Shown piece after piece: positions 1-8,589 of a stretch of DNA of 64,000 bases; position 1 is the stretch's first letter; each line of letters starts with the position of its first letter. The translations under genes were made by a program, and so were the position numbers. Origin of the DNA: Pseudozobellia thermophila (GTDB taxonomy: Bacteria > Bacteroidota > Bacteroidia > Flavobacteriales > Flavobacteriaceae); NCBI RefSeq assembly GCF_900141855.1, contig NZ_FQYU01000005.1, positions 193,790-257,789 of the forward strand, read 5' to 3'. The notes beneath the pieces are model-generated. The model had not been told where the DNA came from. It was given only the letters and a program-made list of their open reading frames with translations, and searched no databases.

Positions 1-35
1 TCTGAATCTAAAAAGTCTTTTATTTTTTCTTTCAT
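1..35 (-). CDS. N-terminal fragment of a probable anti-sigma factor
   Basis: An ATG at 35 on the minus strand opens a frame that runs off the window after about 11 codons (MKEKIKDFLDS). It begins 5 nt after the stop of the ECF sigma factor gene, so the two are almost certainly co-transcribed. In Flavobacteriaceae the gene directly after an ECF sigma factor of this type is usually its cognate anti-sigma factor, and a short acidic/lysine-rich cytoplasmic start is compatible with that. The assignment rests on position only; too little protein is visible to recognise a domain. Confidence 0.4.
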   Translation of the reverse strand, partial: MKEKIKDFLDS

Positions 36-40
36 GATGT

Positions 41-607
41 TTAAGGTATCAAGTTGATCGATAAAACCATAAGTAGGGCTGGGCCATATATCTTTCTGAG
101 TTCCCTAAGTCCGATTTTTAATCGCGACTTTATCGTACCCAAGGGAATATCCAGTTCATCGCTTGCCTCCTGTTGGGTCATCCCCTGAAAAAAGAGGGCA
201 TCCAATACAATCTGGTACTTCGGTTCTATCTTGTCTAGATTTTCACGGACGTCCATAAACTCTGGTCTGGTGGTATCGACGCCTAAATTATATACGTCTG
301 AAACATCTATTTGGATTTCTTTGTCGGTTTTCGTACTTACGCTTCTAAGTTTATCGATCGCGGTGTTTCTGGTTATACGAAACAACCAAGTGAAAAGTTT
401 GGCCTTCGAGGCATCGTATGAGTCCGATTTTTTCCAGATCTTGACAAAGCTTTCCTGTAGAACGTCTTGGGCAAGCTCTTCGTCACGCACCACTTTGTTG
501 GCCACTCCTAAGAGGGTATCTGCATAGTGTTCGTACAAGAGGGAAATGGCTTTTTCATTACGCTCTTGTAGCAGTTCAACAATGTGTTTCTCTAATAAGG
601 TGCTCAT
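41..607 (-). CDS. ECF-type RNA polymerase sigma factor
   Basis: 188-residue sigma-70 family protein of ECF size with only regions 2 and 4. Region 2 covers roughly residues 20-90, with the core-binding and -10 recognition helices (AQDVLQESFVKIWKK, LFTWLFRITRNTAID). Region 4 lies at about 125-175, with a helix-turn-helix (MTQQEASDELDIPLGTIKSR). It would direct RNA polymerase to a small regulon and is expected to be held inactive by the anti-sigma factor that starts 5 nt downstream. The stimulus and target genes cannot be read from the sequence. The start is an ATG at 607. No clear TAnnTTTG promoter was seen upstream, which leaves room for autoregulation. Confidence 0.93.
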   Translation of the reverse strand: MSTLLEKHIVELLQERNEKAISLLYEHYADTLLGVANKVVRDEELAQDVLQESFVKIWKKSDSYDASKAKLFTWLFRITRNTAIDKLRSVSTKTDKEIQIDVSDVYNLGVDTTRPEFMDVRENLDKIEPKYQIVLDALFFQGMTQQEASDELDIPLGTIKSRLKIGLRELRKIYGPALLMVLSINLIP

Positions 608-787
608 ATATTTTAGCAGGTCTCAAAAAAAAATTGATATAGGGGCATCCATTTGGGTAATTTAGACCGTATATGTAAAAACGCTAATTTATAAAATTGA
701 TTGTTATATAGGCGTTTTGTAAAAATTTTAATGTAAAAATGTGCACTTGGTAACTGCGCATTTTATTTTTGGTTAGTTTGGTTTGGT

Positions 788-818
788 ATAACCCCTGGTG
801 ATTTTCACTGGGGGTTAT
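788..818. terminator. Hairpin at the 3' end of murB
   Basis: Arms ATAACCCC (788-795) and GGGGTTAT (811-818) form a hairpin overlapping the murB stop codon. Read on the plus strand it is followed by a T-rich tract; on the minus strand, the direction of murB transcription, no U-run follows. It may end murB transcripts weakly or protect their 3' ends. Confidence 0.4.
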
Positions 819-1831
819 TTTATTATGTTTACCTCCGGTACGATCTGAATATCAAAGGATTGTCTTACTTTTTCCATGATCGTTTTGGCCAGTTCGAGAA
901 TTTCGTTTCCGCTCGCTTTGCCGTAATTGACAAGTACCAGGGCCTGGTTTTTATGGATTCCGGCATCCCCGTAGCGTTTGCCCTTGAATCCGCATTGTTC
1001 GATCAGCCAACCTGCCGGAATTTTGTAGGCATCGTCCGAAATTTTGTAAAAAGGGGCCTTGGGATGGTCTTTGGCGAATTGTTTGAACTTCCCGGCATCG
1101 ATGATCGGGTTTTTGAAAAAACTGCCGCTATTTCCCAATTCGGACGGATCGGGTAGTTTTTCGCGGCGAATGGCTATAACTGCCCTTGAAATATCCTTTA
1201 TCGTGGGATCGCTTACCCCCAGTTCCCTGAGTTTGGCCTCGATGGCGCCATAAGAGGTGTTCTTTTTGTGGTCTTTCTTTGTAAGTTGCAAGGTAACCGA
1301 GGTAATGATGTACTTTCCCTTTCCTTGGTTCTTGAAATAGGAATCGCGGTAACCGAAGCGACAGGCTTCCTTTGAAAAGGTCTTTAGCTCTTGGTTGCCG
1401 ACATCCATGGCTTCGCAACTTACGAAGCTGTCCTTTAGCTCGACCCCGTAGGCCCCGATATTTTGAATGGGGGCCGTGCCCGTATTGCCCGGAATCAGCG
1501 ACATGTTCTCCAGGCCGCCGTATCCCTGGTCCAGGGTCCAAAGTACCATTTGGTGCCAATTTTCACCGGCCATTATTTTTAGGGTCACCTGGGCCTCGTC
1601 TTCCGCCATCACTTCGATACCCTTTATGTTCATGTACAGCACCAGGGCGTCGATGTCTTGGGTGATAAGCATGTTGCTGCCCCCACTGATCACAAATTTT
1701 CTGGGGTGTAGGTCGAGTCGCAAGGCGGTCCGGAGGTCGTCTATACTTTTGATTTCACAGAAATACCGGGCCTTGGCCTCAATGCCGAAGGTATTATAAG
1801 GTTGTAGGGATATGTCTTCTTGTACTTCCAT
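815..1831 (-). CDS. murB: UDP-N-acetylenolpyruvoylglucosamine reductase MurB
   Basis: Reduces UDP-GlcNAc-enolpyruvate to UDP-N-acetylmuramate with NADPH and FAD, the second committed step of cytoplasmic peptidoglycan precursor synthesis. At 338 residues it matches the long, E. coli-like type I MurB. Visible features are the FAD-binding segment VISGGSNMLI, the catalytic serine in GNSGSFFKNP (about residue 237) and the C-terminal Glu in PEVNII (about 333). The ATG at 1831 shares one base with the stop of the upstream aminotransferase gene (TGATG), implying translational coupling; a TTG one codon earlier is the alternative start. The pairing with an aminotransferase has no obvious metabolic logic. 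Confidence 0.97.
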   Translation of the reverse strand: MEVQEDISLQPYNTFGIEAKARYFCEIKSIDDLRTALRLDLHPRKFVISGGSNMLITQDIDALVLYMNIKGIEVMAEDEAQVTLKIMAGENWHQMVLWTLDQGYGGLENMSLIPGNTGTAPIQNIGAYGVELKDSFVSCEAMDVGNQELKTFSKEACRFGYRDSYFKNQGKGKYIITSVTLQLTKKDHKKNTSYGAIEAKLRELGVSDPTIKDISRAVIAIRREKLPDPSELGNSGSFFKNPIIDAGKFKQFAKDHPKAPFYKISDDAYKIPAGWLIEQCGFKGKRYGDAGIHKNQALVLVNYGKASGNEILELAKTIMEKVRQSFDIQIVPEVNIIK

Positions 1832-3021
1832 CAACCTTTATAACTCTTTAAGGCCTCCTTTAGTATTTTTACCGCTCTTTTAAGGCTTTCTTTTTCGAGT
1901 ACATATGCGATCCGTATCTGGTTTTTGCCCAGGCCGGGGCTGGCATAAAAGCCTCCTGCAGGGGCGACCATTACGGTCTCGCCGTCAAGGCTGTATTCTT
2001 TGAGGAGCCATTGGGCAAAATGGTCGGCGTCTTCTATGGGCAATTCGACGATACAGTAAAAGGCACCTTGGGGCCTGCCTATTTTAACACCGTCTATTTT
2101 TTCAAGTTCCGCTATTAGCAGGTCTCTTCGGCCCACGTATTCCTTTTTCACCTCGTCGAAATACTGCTGTGGGGTGTCGAGGGCGGCCTCGCTCGCAATC
2201 TGGGCATAGGTAGGGGGCGATAGGCGGGCCTGTGCGAATTTTAAGGCCGTTTGGATCACTTCCTTGTTCCGGGTCACCAGGCATCCGATACGCGCACCGC
2301 ACATGCTGTACCGTTTGGATACGGAGTCGATCATGATCGCATGCGCCTCTAGGCCTTCCTCCCGTAAAATGGAATGGTGCTCGCACCCGTCATAGGTGAA
2401 TTCCCTGTAGACCTCATCGGCCACCAGAAAGAGATCGTGCTTTTTGGCCATGGCGGCCAACTTTTTTATTTCTTCCTCGGTGTATAGGTATCCCGTTGGG
2501 TTGCCGGGGTTGCAGATAAGAATGGCCTTCGTTTTTGGGGTGATCAGCTTTTCGAACTCCTCGATGGGGGGCAGGGCAAAATTGTTGTCGATATGCGATG
2601 TAACCGGTACCACGTTCACCCCGACGGCCGTTGCAAAGCCATTGTAATTGGCGTAAAAGGGTTCGGGTATGATGATCTCGTCGCCGTGGTCGGCTATGCT
2701 GCCCATGGCAAAGCTCAAGGCTTCGGAGCCCCCTGTGGTAACGATAATATCGGCCGCATCGATATGGATGTCGTTTTTGGCGTAATAACCCGATAGCTTT
2801 TTCCTGTAGGTGTCGGAGCCCTCGGTACGGGAGTATTCCAATACTTCCAGGTCGTTGTTCTTCACCGCATCCAGGGCGACCTTTGGGGTTTTGATGTCGG
2901 GCTGACCAATGTTCAGGTGAATGACCTTCTTTCCCTTTCTCTTGGCTTCTTCGGCAAACGGGACAAGTTTTCTGATCGGCGATGCAGGCATTGACCGCCC
3001 TTTTTCGGACACTGATGGCAT
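1831..3021 (-). CDS. Class I/II PLP-dependent aminotransferase
   Basis: 396-residue fold-type I aminotransferase of the aspartate aminotransferase-like family. It shows GGSEALSFAMG for cofactor phosphate binding, NPGNPTGYLYT, the PLP lysine in SVSKRYSMCGARIG, and a C-terminal arginine-containing segment NQIRIAYVLE that usually binds the substrate carboxylate. The exact amino donor is not readable; aspartate or aromatic amino acids are possible. I take the ATG at 3021 (MPSVSEKG) rather than an in-frame GTG at 3039. It overlaps murB by one base and is probably first in a two-gene operon. Confidence 0.9.
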   Translation of the reverse strand: MPSVSEKGRSMPASPIRKLVPFAEEAKRKGKKVIHLNIGQPDIKTPKVALDAVKNNDLEVLEYSRTEGSDTYRKKLSGYYAKNDIHIDAADIIVTTGGSEALSFAMGSIADHGDEIIIPEPFYANYNGFATAVGVNVVPVTSHIDNNFALPPIEEFEKLITPKTKAILICNPGNPTGYLYTEEEIKKLAAMAKKHDLFLVADEVYREFTYDGCEHHSILREEGLEAHAIMIDSVSKRYSMCGARIGCLVTRNKEVIQTALKFAQARLSPPTYAQIASEAALDTPQQYFDEVKKEYVGRRDLLIAELEKIDGVKIGRPQGAFYCIVELPIEDADHFAQWLLKEYSLDGETVMVAPAGGFYASPGLGKNQIRIAYVLEKESLKRAVKILKEALKSYKG

Positions 3022-3030
3022 AAATTCAAA

Positions 3031-3052
3031 TTTTAGCACAAAAATGCTAAAA
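3031..3052. repeat. Inverted repeat upstream of the aminotransferase
   Basis: Perfect 8-bp arms TTTTAGCA (3031-3038) and TGCTAAAA (3045-3052) around CAAAAA, lying 9 nt upstream of the aminotransferase ATG. It could be an operator for the aminotransferase-murB operon or a 5'-UTR hairpin. Confidence 0.4.
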
Positions 3053-3173
3053 CCTATTCGATAAAACTAGTTTCCCGACCTACATTTAATTTCTAGGCGT
3101 TTTGTTAATTTTTGTGGTAGTTATTTGGATAAATCGTAACTTAAAGGAGGGTAAATTGTTAACTTGATGAGGT

Positions 3174-4502
3174 ATGGATCGAAAAATCCATCATATCGTC
3201 ATTCTTTTTGTTTTGGTGCCGTTTCTTTGCGCTGCACAAGGCTTTGCCATAAAAGGAGGGCGCAAGGTCCAAAAGCTTAAATTTGAATTGATCAACAACC
3301 TAATGGTCGTTCCCGTCGAGGTCAACGGTACGGAACTGTACTTTCTTCTCGATTCTGGGGTGGGCAGCCCCATTCTTTTCAATATCTCCGATAAGGATTC
3401 CCTTCAAATAAACAATGTTTCCGAGATCACGATCCGCGGATTGGGCAAGGGGCAGCCGATCAAGGCCCTGAGCTCAGCGGGCAATACCTTTCGTATAAGG
3501 AATATCGAGAACACCGAACAGAAGCTGTTCGTGGTAATGGACAAGAGCATTAACCTCTCGCCTTCCTTGGGCGTTCCCATTCACGGAATTATGGGCTACG
3601 ACCTTTTCCGCGATTTTGTGGTAGAGGTCAATTACGCAAGAAAAAAAATTATATTCCACGATCCCGAAAGCTATAGGTACCGTGTTGGGGCAAGAGCGGA
3701 AACCCTGCCCCTGGCCATTCGGAACAAAAAGGCCTATGTGGACGGGGGGCTTAATTTGGACGGGAAGGAAGAGCTGCCGGTCAGGTTGTTGGTCGATACC
3801 GGGAGTAGCGATGCCCTTTGGTTGTTTGAAGACGATAGGATAAAGGTTCCCGATTCGCACTATGAAGTGTTCTTGGGAAAAGGGCTCAATGGCGATATTT
3901 ATGGCAAACGCACCAAGGTAAGTGGTTTTAAGATCGGTGGTTTTGCGTTTGAGGAGGCCAAGGCCGCTTTCCCCGATAGGGAGTCTTTCGGCTTTATACG
4001 AAATTTTGGTTCCCGTAACGGCAGCATTGGCGGAGAGGTGCTCAAGCGTTTCAACGTCATCTTCGACTACGGGCGGCATAAGATTACCCTGCAAAAGAAC
4101 CTCAATTTTAACAAGCCCTTCCATTACAACCTGAGCGGATTGAACCTTCGGCACAACGGTATGCGCTATATTGCCGAAAGTATTGCCGATTCGAGGGGGG
4201 TGGTGAACGATCCCAAAAAGAGCTTCGGCAATGTGCAGCTTATGTTCGAGAACCGGACGCGTCTTAGCCTGGTTCCCGAAATCGTGATCTCGGGCATACG
4301 TGCCGGTAGTCCCGCCCATGAGGCCGGGTTACGGGAGGGCGATATCATATTGGCCGTAAACGGTAAAAAAGTGCATCGGTACAAACTTCAGGAAGTGATC
4401 CAAATGCTCAACGAAAAGGAGGGCAAGCGCATAAAGCTCAGGGTGGGGCGCTATAATTCAGACCTGCTCTTCACCTTTGTGCTCAAAAGCATGTTAAAAT
4501 AA
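3174..4502 (+). CDS. Secreted retropepsin-like aspartic protease with PDZ domain
   Basis: 442 residues. A signal peptide (about 1-22, ending near CAAQG) is followed by two retropepsin-like repeats, each with an aspartic protease motif: LLDSGVGSP near residue 58 and LVDTGSSDALW near 210. This gives a single-chain bilobed arrangement like the Asp_protease_2 family. A PDZ domain follows (about 350-435; ISGIRAGSPAHEAGLREGDII). The family is common in Bacteroidetes, and members are predicted periplasmic or cell-surface proteases with unknown substrates. The first motif is DSG rather than DTG, which still keeps the catalytic Asp. It is monocistronic, ends in a bidirectional terminator, and is convergent with the DUF1573 gene. 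Confidence 0.88.
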   Translation: MDRKIHHIVILFVLVPFLCAAQGFAIKGGRKVQKLKFELINNLMVVPVEVNGTELYFLLDSGVGSPILFNISDKDSLQINNVSEITIRGLGKGQPIKALSSAGNTFRIRNIENTEQKLFVVMDKSINLSPSLGVPIHGIMGYDLFRDFVVEVNYARKKIIFHDPESYRYRVGARAETLPLAIRNKKAYVDGGLNLDGKEELPVRLLVDTGSSDALWLFEDDRIKVPDSHYEVFLGKGLNGDIYGKRTKVSGFKIGGFAFEEAKAAFPDRESFGFIRNFGSRNGSIGGEVLKRFNVIFDYGRHKITLQKNLNFNKPFHYNLSGLNLRHNGMRYIAESIADSRGVVNDPKKSFGNVQLMFENRTRLSLVPEIVISGIRAGSPAHEAGLREGDIILAVNGKKVHRYKLQEVIQMLNEKEGKRIKLRVGRYNSDLLFTFVLKSMLK

Positions 4503-4505
4503 AAA

Positions 4506-4529
4506 GACCCCGATTTAGGTATCGGGGTC
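4506..4529. terminator. Bidirectional rho-independent terminator
   Basis: Stem GACCCCGAT (4506-4514) and ATCGGGGTC (4521-4529) with loop TTAGGT. An A-run precedes it (a U-run for the minus strand) and a short T-containing tail follows on the plus strand. It sits between the convergent protease and DUF1573 genes. Confidence 0.85.
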
Positions 4530-4557
4530 TCTTGGTATATGGTGTCTGTGAAGTAAG

Positions 4558-4944
4558 CTACCTTCCTTCGGCCGCTTTTACCTCACCTTTTATTTTTAAA
4601 ACCTTGGTAGGTGTATCCGCATTCGAAATAACGGTAATGGCCTTTCGTATCGGACCCACCCTGTTGGTGTCGTATTTTACCTGAATCTGACCTGTCTTGC
4701 CCGGCATGATAGGTTCTTCGGGTTTTTTGGGTATGGTGCAGCCACAGCTTGAGCTAACCTTGCTTATGATCAAAGGTGCCTCGCCGGTATTTGTAAACTC
4801 GAATACCCGTACACCATCGGAACCCTTCTCGATTTCACCGTAATCAACGGTTTCGGTCTTAAATTCAATTTTGGCGGCCTTTTCCTGTGCTTGAAGGGTC
4901 AAGCCCATGAGGCCCACAAATAATACAAGTACTATTTTTTTCAT
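4558..4944 (-). CDS. DUF1573 domain-containing secreted protein
   Basis: About 128 residues from the ATG at 4944 (MKKIVLVLF); an in-frame ATG at 4968 would put eight residues before the signal peptide and is less likely. A signal peptide of about 20 residues (ending LQAQ) precedes one DUF1573 domain with the family hallmark SSCGCTIP and an Ig-like beta pattern (FEFTNTGEAPLIISKV). DUF1573 proteins are abundant and probably periplasmic in Bacteroidetes; no biochemical role is established. Single gene, divergent from valS. Confidence 0.9.
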   Translation of the reverse strand: MKKIVLVLFVGLMGLTLQAQEKAAKIEFKTETVDYGEIEKGSDGVRVFEFTNTGEAPLIISKVSSSCGCTIPKKPEEPIMPGKTGQIQVKYDTNRVGPIRKAITVISNADTPTKVLKIKGEVKAAEGR

Positions 4945-5003
4945 GTTTTTAAGTTTAGGGAATCTCAAAAGTAAATCTTTTCAGATACACCTCCAAAATT
5001 CTT

Positions 5004-5032
5004 TTGTTATCTGTTAACGTTACTTATTTTTG
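5004..5032 (+). promoter_or_regulatory. Predicted promoter of valS
   Basis: TTG at 5004-5006, 18 nt spacer, then TATTTTTG at 5025-5032. This matches the Bacteroidetes housekeeping consensus (TTG near -33, TAnnTTTG near -7). It predicts a start near 5038 and a leader of about 105 nt before the valS ATG at 5144. Confidence 0.6.
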
Positions 5033-5143
5033 TTTCGTATTTAAAAAGTGGCAATTTTGCCAAAATTTGTTAACCACGAAACTTCTTTGTTCGGGTCTTT
5101 GATTGATAGACCGACACCGTTAAAACAAAAACTGTTCCAAACT

Positions 5144-7774
5144 ATGGATATCCCTTCAAAATACGACTCGCGAAAGGCGGAGAACCATTGGTATGATTAC
5201 TGGCTAAAGCACGATTATTTTTCGTCGCGACCTGATGAAAGGGAGCCCTATACCATTGTAATTCCCCCGCCGAACGTTACCGGTGTACTGCACATGGGGC
5301 ATATGTTGAACAATACCCTGCAGGATGTATTGATACGCCGCGCCCGTTTGATGGGCAAGAACGCTTGCTGGGTACCCGGAATGGACCATGCTTCGATAGC
5401 CACGGAGGCAAAAGTGGTGGCCAAACTTAAGGAAAACGGTATAGAAAAAAGCGACCTGAGCCGCGAGGAGTTCCTGAAGCACGCTTGGGACTGGACCAAC
5501 GAGTACGGCGGGGTAATCTTGGAGCAATTAAAGAAATTGGGGTGCTCCTGCGATTGGGGCAGGACCAAGTTCACCATGGACGACGATATGTACAAATCGG
5601 TCATAAAGGTCTTCGTCGACCTGTACAACAAGGGCTTGATCTACCGGGGGTACAGAATGGTCAATTGGGACCCCGAGGCCCTCACTACCTTGTCGGACGA
5701 AGAAGTGGTATACGAAGAGAGGCAGGGGCTGTTGTACTACCTCTCGTACCCCATCGAAGGTTCGGACGAGCGGGTGACCATTGCCACTACACGCCCCGAA
5801 ACCATTTTGGGCGATACGGCTATCTGTATCAACCCCAACGACGAACGCTATAGGCATTTAAGGGGCAAAAAGGCCATCGTACCTATCTGCAACCGCGTTA
5901 TACCGATCATTGAAGACGAATACGTTGATGTCGAATTCGGAACGGGGTGTCTAAAAATAACCCCGGCCCACGATATAAACGACAAGGCCCTTGGTGAAAA
6001 GCACAACCTCGATACCATCGATATTTTCAATGCCGATGCCACTTTAAATTCCTTTGGACTGCACTACGAGGGCAAAGACCGTTTCGTCGTCAGAAAGGAG
6101 ATCTCAAAAGAATTGGAAGAAAAGGGGTTTTTGGTCAAAAAGGAGAACTACGTAAACAAGGTAGGTACTTCCGAACGTACGAAGGCCGTTATCGAACCCA
6201 GGCTTAGCGAACAGTGGTTCCTCAAAATGGACGAACTTGTCAAACCCGCCCTAAAGGCAGTCCTCGAAACCGGTGAAGTACGGTTTTTTCCGAAAAAATT
6301 CGAGAATACCTACCGTCATTGGATGGAAAACATCAGGGATTGGAACATTTCGCGGCAACTGTGGTGGGGCCAGCAAATACCGGCCTACTATTTCGGTGAT
6401 GGGCAAGACGATTTTGTGGTCGCGGAAACGGCCGATGAAGCACTGAAACTTGCCCGCGAGAAATCGGGGAACGGCCAATTGGCACTTGAAGACCTGCGCC
6501 AAGATGAAGATGCCTTGGATACCTGGTTCTCTTCATGGCTATGGCCTATAAGTGTGTTTAACGGTATTTTGGAGCCCGACAACGAGGAGATCAATTATTA
6601 TTACCCCACCAGTGACCTGGTAACGGGGCCCGACATCATTTTCTTCTGGGTGGCGCGAATGATCATATCGGGCTATGAATACCGCAACGAACGCCCTTTC
6701 AAAAACGTTTATTTCACCGGTTTGGTTAGGGATAAGCAACGTAGAAAAATGTCGAAATCGTTGGGGAACTCCCCCGATGCCCTAAAACTGATAGAGACCT
6801 ACGGCGCCGACGGGGTGCGCGTGGGCCTTTTGTTGAGTTCGGCTGCCGGAAACGATCTGATGTTCGACGAAGACCTCTGCCAACAGGGCAAAAATTTCGC
6901 CAATAAGATCTGGAACGGATTCAGGTTGCTGAAAGGATGGGAGGTAAAAGACCTGCCCCAGCCCGAGGCCTCGAAACTGGGAATCGAATGGTATTCCGCC
7001 AAGTTCAACCGAACGTTAACCGAGATAGAGGACCATTTTAGCAAGTACCGGATCTCCGATGCCCTTATGGCCATTTATAAACTGGTTTGGGACGATTACA
7101 GTTCATGGTTGCTCGAGATCATCAAGCCCGAATACCAAAAACCTATCGATAGGGCCACCTACGATAGCGTAATCGATCTGTTCGAGAAAAACCTGAAGCT
7201 GTTGCATCCGTTTATGCCCTTTCTTACCGAAGAAGTTTGGCAGCACATAACGGAGCGTTCGCCCGAAGATGCCCTGGTGGTGTCGAGTTGGCCCGTTGCC
7301 CAGGAGGTGGACGAAGATTTGATTCGCGCTTTTGACTTTGCTTCGGAAGTCGTTTCCGGGGTACGGAATATCAGGAAGGAAAAAAACATCCCGATGAAGG
7401 AGGCGCTTCAACTGTCGGTACTGAACGAGGAAAAGATAGCTTCCGACTGGGATGTCGTAATCAAAAAACTGACCCATCTTTCAGAAATCGACTATGTGGA
7501 TGCACCTGTCGACGGGGCCCTGTCCTTTAGGGTAAAGAGCAACGAATACTTTGTTCCTATGGGCGGCGCGATCGATGTGGAGGCCGAGATCAAGAAACTT
7601 CAGGAAGAACTGAAGTATACCAAAGGCTTTTTGCAGTCCGTACTCAAAAAACTCTCCAACGAGCGCTTCGTGAACAATGCGCCCGAGAAGGTGATTGCCA
7701 ACGAAAGGAAAAAACAGGCCGACGCCGAGGCAAAAATAGAGACCTTGGAAAAAAGTTTGGCGAGCTTGGGCTAG
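5144..7774 (+). CDS. valS: Valyl-tRNA synthetase
   Basis: Class I aminoacyl-tRNA synthetase charging tRNA-Val, 876 residues from the ATG at 5144 ([20 protein letters not shown]), where family alignments begin; an in-frame ATG at 5048 would add 32 unsupported residues. It has the HIGH-type motif [13 protein letters not shown] near residue 45 and KMSKS in [15 protein letters not shown]1 editing domain lies between them ([13 protein letters not shown]). A helical anticodon-binding domain and a C-terminal coiled-coil arm (about 805-876) close the protein. The length is normal for bacterial ValRS. Confidence 0.98.
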   Translation: MDIPSKYDSRKAENHWYDYWLKHDYFSSRPDEREPYTIVIPPPNVTGVLHMGHMLNNTLQDVLIRRARLMGKNACWVPGMDHASIATEAKVVAKLKENGIEKSDLSREEFLKHAWDWTNEYGGVILEQLKKLGCSCDWGRTKFTMDDDMYKSVIKVFVDLYNKGLIYRGYRMVNWDPEALTTLSDEEVVYEERQGLLYYLSYPIEGSDERVTIATTRPETILGDTAICINPNDERYRHLRGKKAIVPICNRVIPIIEDEYVDVEFGTGCLKITPAHDINDKALGEKHNLDTIDIFNADATLNSFGLHYEGKDRFVVRKEISKELEEKGFLVKKENYVNKVGTSERTKAVIEPRLSEQWFLKMDELVKPALKAVLETGEVRFFPKKFENTYRHWMENIRDWNISRQLWWGQQIPAYYFGDGQDDFVVAETADEALKLAREKSGNGQLALEDLRQDEDALDTWFSSWLWPISVFNGILEPDNEEINYYYPTSDLVTGPDIIFFWVARMIISGYEYRNERPFKNVYFTGLVRDKQRRKMSKSLGNSPDALKLIETYGADGVRVGLLLSSAAGNDLMFDEDLCQQGKNFANKIWNGFRLLKGWEVKDLPQPEASKLGIEWYSAKFNRTLTEIEDHFSKYRISDALMAIYKLVWDDYSSWLLEIIKPEYQKPIDRATYDSVIDLFEKNLKLLHPFMPFLTEEVWQHITERSPEDALVVSSWPVAQEVDEDLIRAFDFASEVVSGVRNIRKEKNIPMKEALQLSVLNEEKIASDWDVVIKKLTHLSEIDYVDAPVDGALSFRVKSNEYFVPMGGAIDVEAEIKKLQEELKYTKGFLQSVLKKLSNERFVNNAPEKVIANERKKQADAEAKIETLEKSLASLG

Positions 7775-7796
7775 ACTTTCAGGTCCAACCATAAAT

Positions 7797-7830
7797 CGGC
7801 CGGGTATTCCTCTTCTTGGATGCCCGGCCG
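7797..7830 (+). terminator. Likely terminator after valS
   Basis: Arms CGGCCGGG (7797-7804) and CCCGGCCG (7823-7830) followed by TTTCGCTTT; strong stem, imperfect U-tract. Confidence 0.6.
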
Positions 7831-7939
7831 TTTCGCTTTATCGGGACGAGGGTACTTTTTGGGGCCAATGCCGTAGAAATCTTCCTTGTTGTTTTTAAAA
7901 ACCGGTTTTCCTATTTATATTTATGTAAATCAGATTCTT

Positions 7940-8533
7940 ATGAAACATATCGTATTGTTGTTGGCCCTTTCTGCTACGGCTTGGGCGAGTTCACAGGAAG
8001 GAAGACCGGAAATCCTTCCCGAAGAAATCCAGATAAAGACCGCCACTTTGCCGGTACCCGAGGAAGAACGGGACGAGGCCATGGTCTATGGTTATGACGG
8101 CGACGGCAATTTAACGGTACTCCGCGAAGGCAGCAACAACCTGGTCTGTATCGGCGACGACCCAGCAAAGGAGGGTATAAGCGTGGCGTGCTATTCAAGG
8201 GCTTTGGAGCCCTTTATGAAGAGAGGCAGGGAACTGACGGCCGAAGGAAAGAATACCAAGGAGAAAAGGGAAATTCAAGGTGCCGAGGTGGCCGCAGGCA
8301 AATGGCAGATGCCCAATGTGCCCAGCATGATGTACGTGTATTACGGTAGCGAAGCGGGCTACGACAAGAAAACGGGCGAACTGGCCGACGGCCAATACCG
8401 TTATGTTATCTATACCCCTTTCGCTACCCTGGAATCGACCGGTCTTCCGGCCAAGCCCCACGAAAAGGGAATGCCTTGGCTTATGGATCCCGGAACCTTT
8501 AGGGCGCATATTATGATCGGGCCCTTTAACTGA
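7940..8533 (+). CDS. Secreted protein of unknown function
   Basis: 197 residues from the ATG at 7940 (MKHIVLLLALSATAWASSQ); an upstream in-frame ATG at 7886 would place 18 residues before the signal peptide. After cleavage near residue 19 the mature part is soluble, with one Cys pair candidate (LVCIGDD, VACYSRA), a central charged helix (RGRELTAEGKNTKEKREIQ) and a C-terminal segment rich in Tyr and Pro (YRYVIYTPFATLESTGLP). I do not recognise a named family. It is 56 nt upstream of the sterol-desaturase-family gene and may be co-transcribed with it, but nothing suggests a shared function. Confidence 0.75.
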   Translation: MKHIVLLLALSATAWASSQEGRPEILPEEIQIKTATLPVPEEERDEAMVYGYDGDGNLTVLREGSNNLVCIGDDPAKEGISVACYSRALEPFMKRGRELTAEGKNTKEKREIQGAEVAAGKWQMPNVPSMMYVYYGSEAGYDKKTGELADGQYRYVIYTPFATLESTGLPAKPHEKGMPWLMDPGTFRAHIMIGPFN

Positions 8534-8589
8534 TAAGATACTTTTTGGGGCAAGGGTAGTATGGACAATCAAATTTAATCGTCGCTATT

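Noticed and set aside
3474-4319. Long minus-strand ORF of 281 codons opposite the retropepsin gene
   Set aside because: Composition mirrors the codon bias of the plus-strand gene, there is no recognisable motif, and the plus-strand protein has clear domains and a signal peptide. Shadow ORF.
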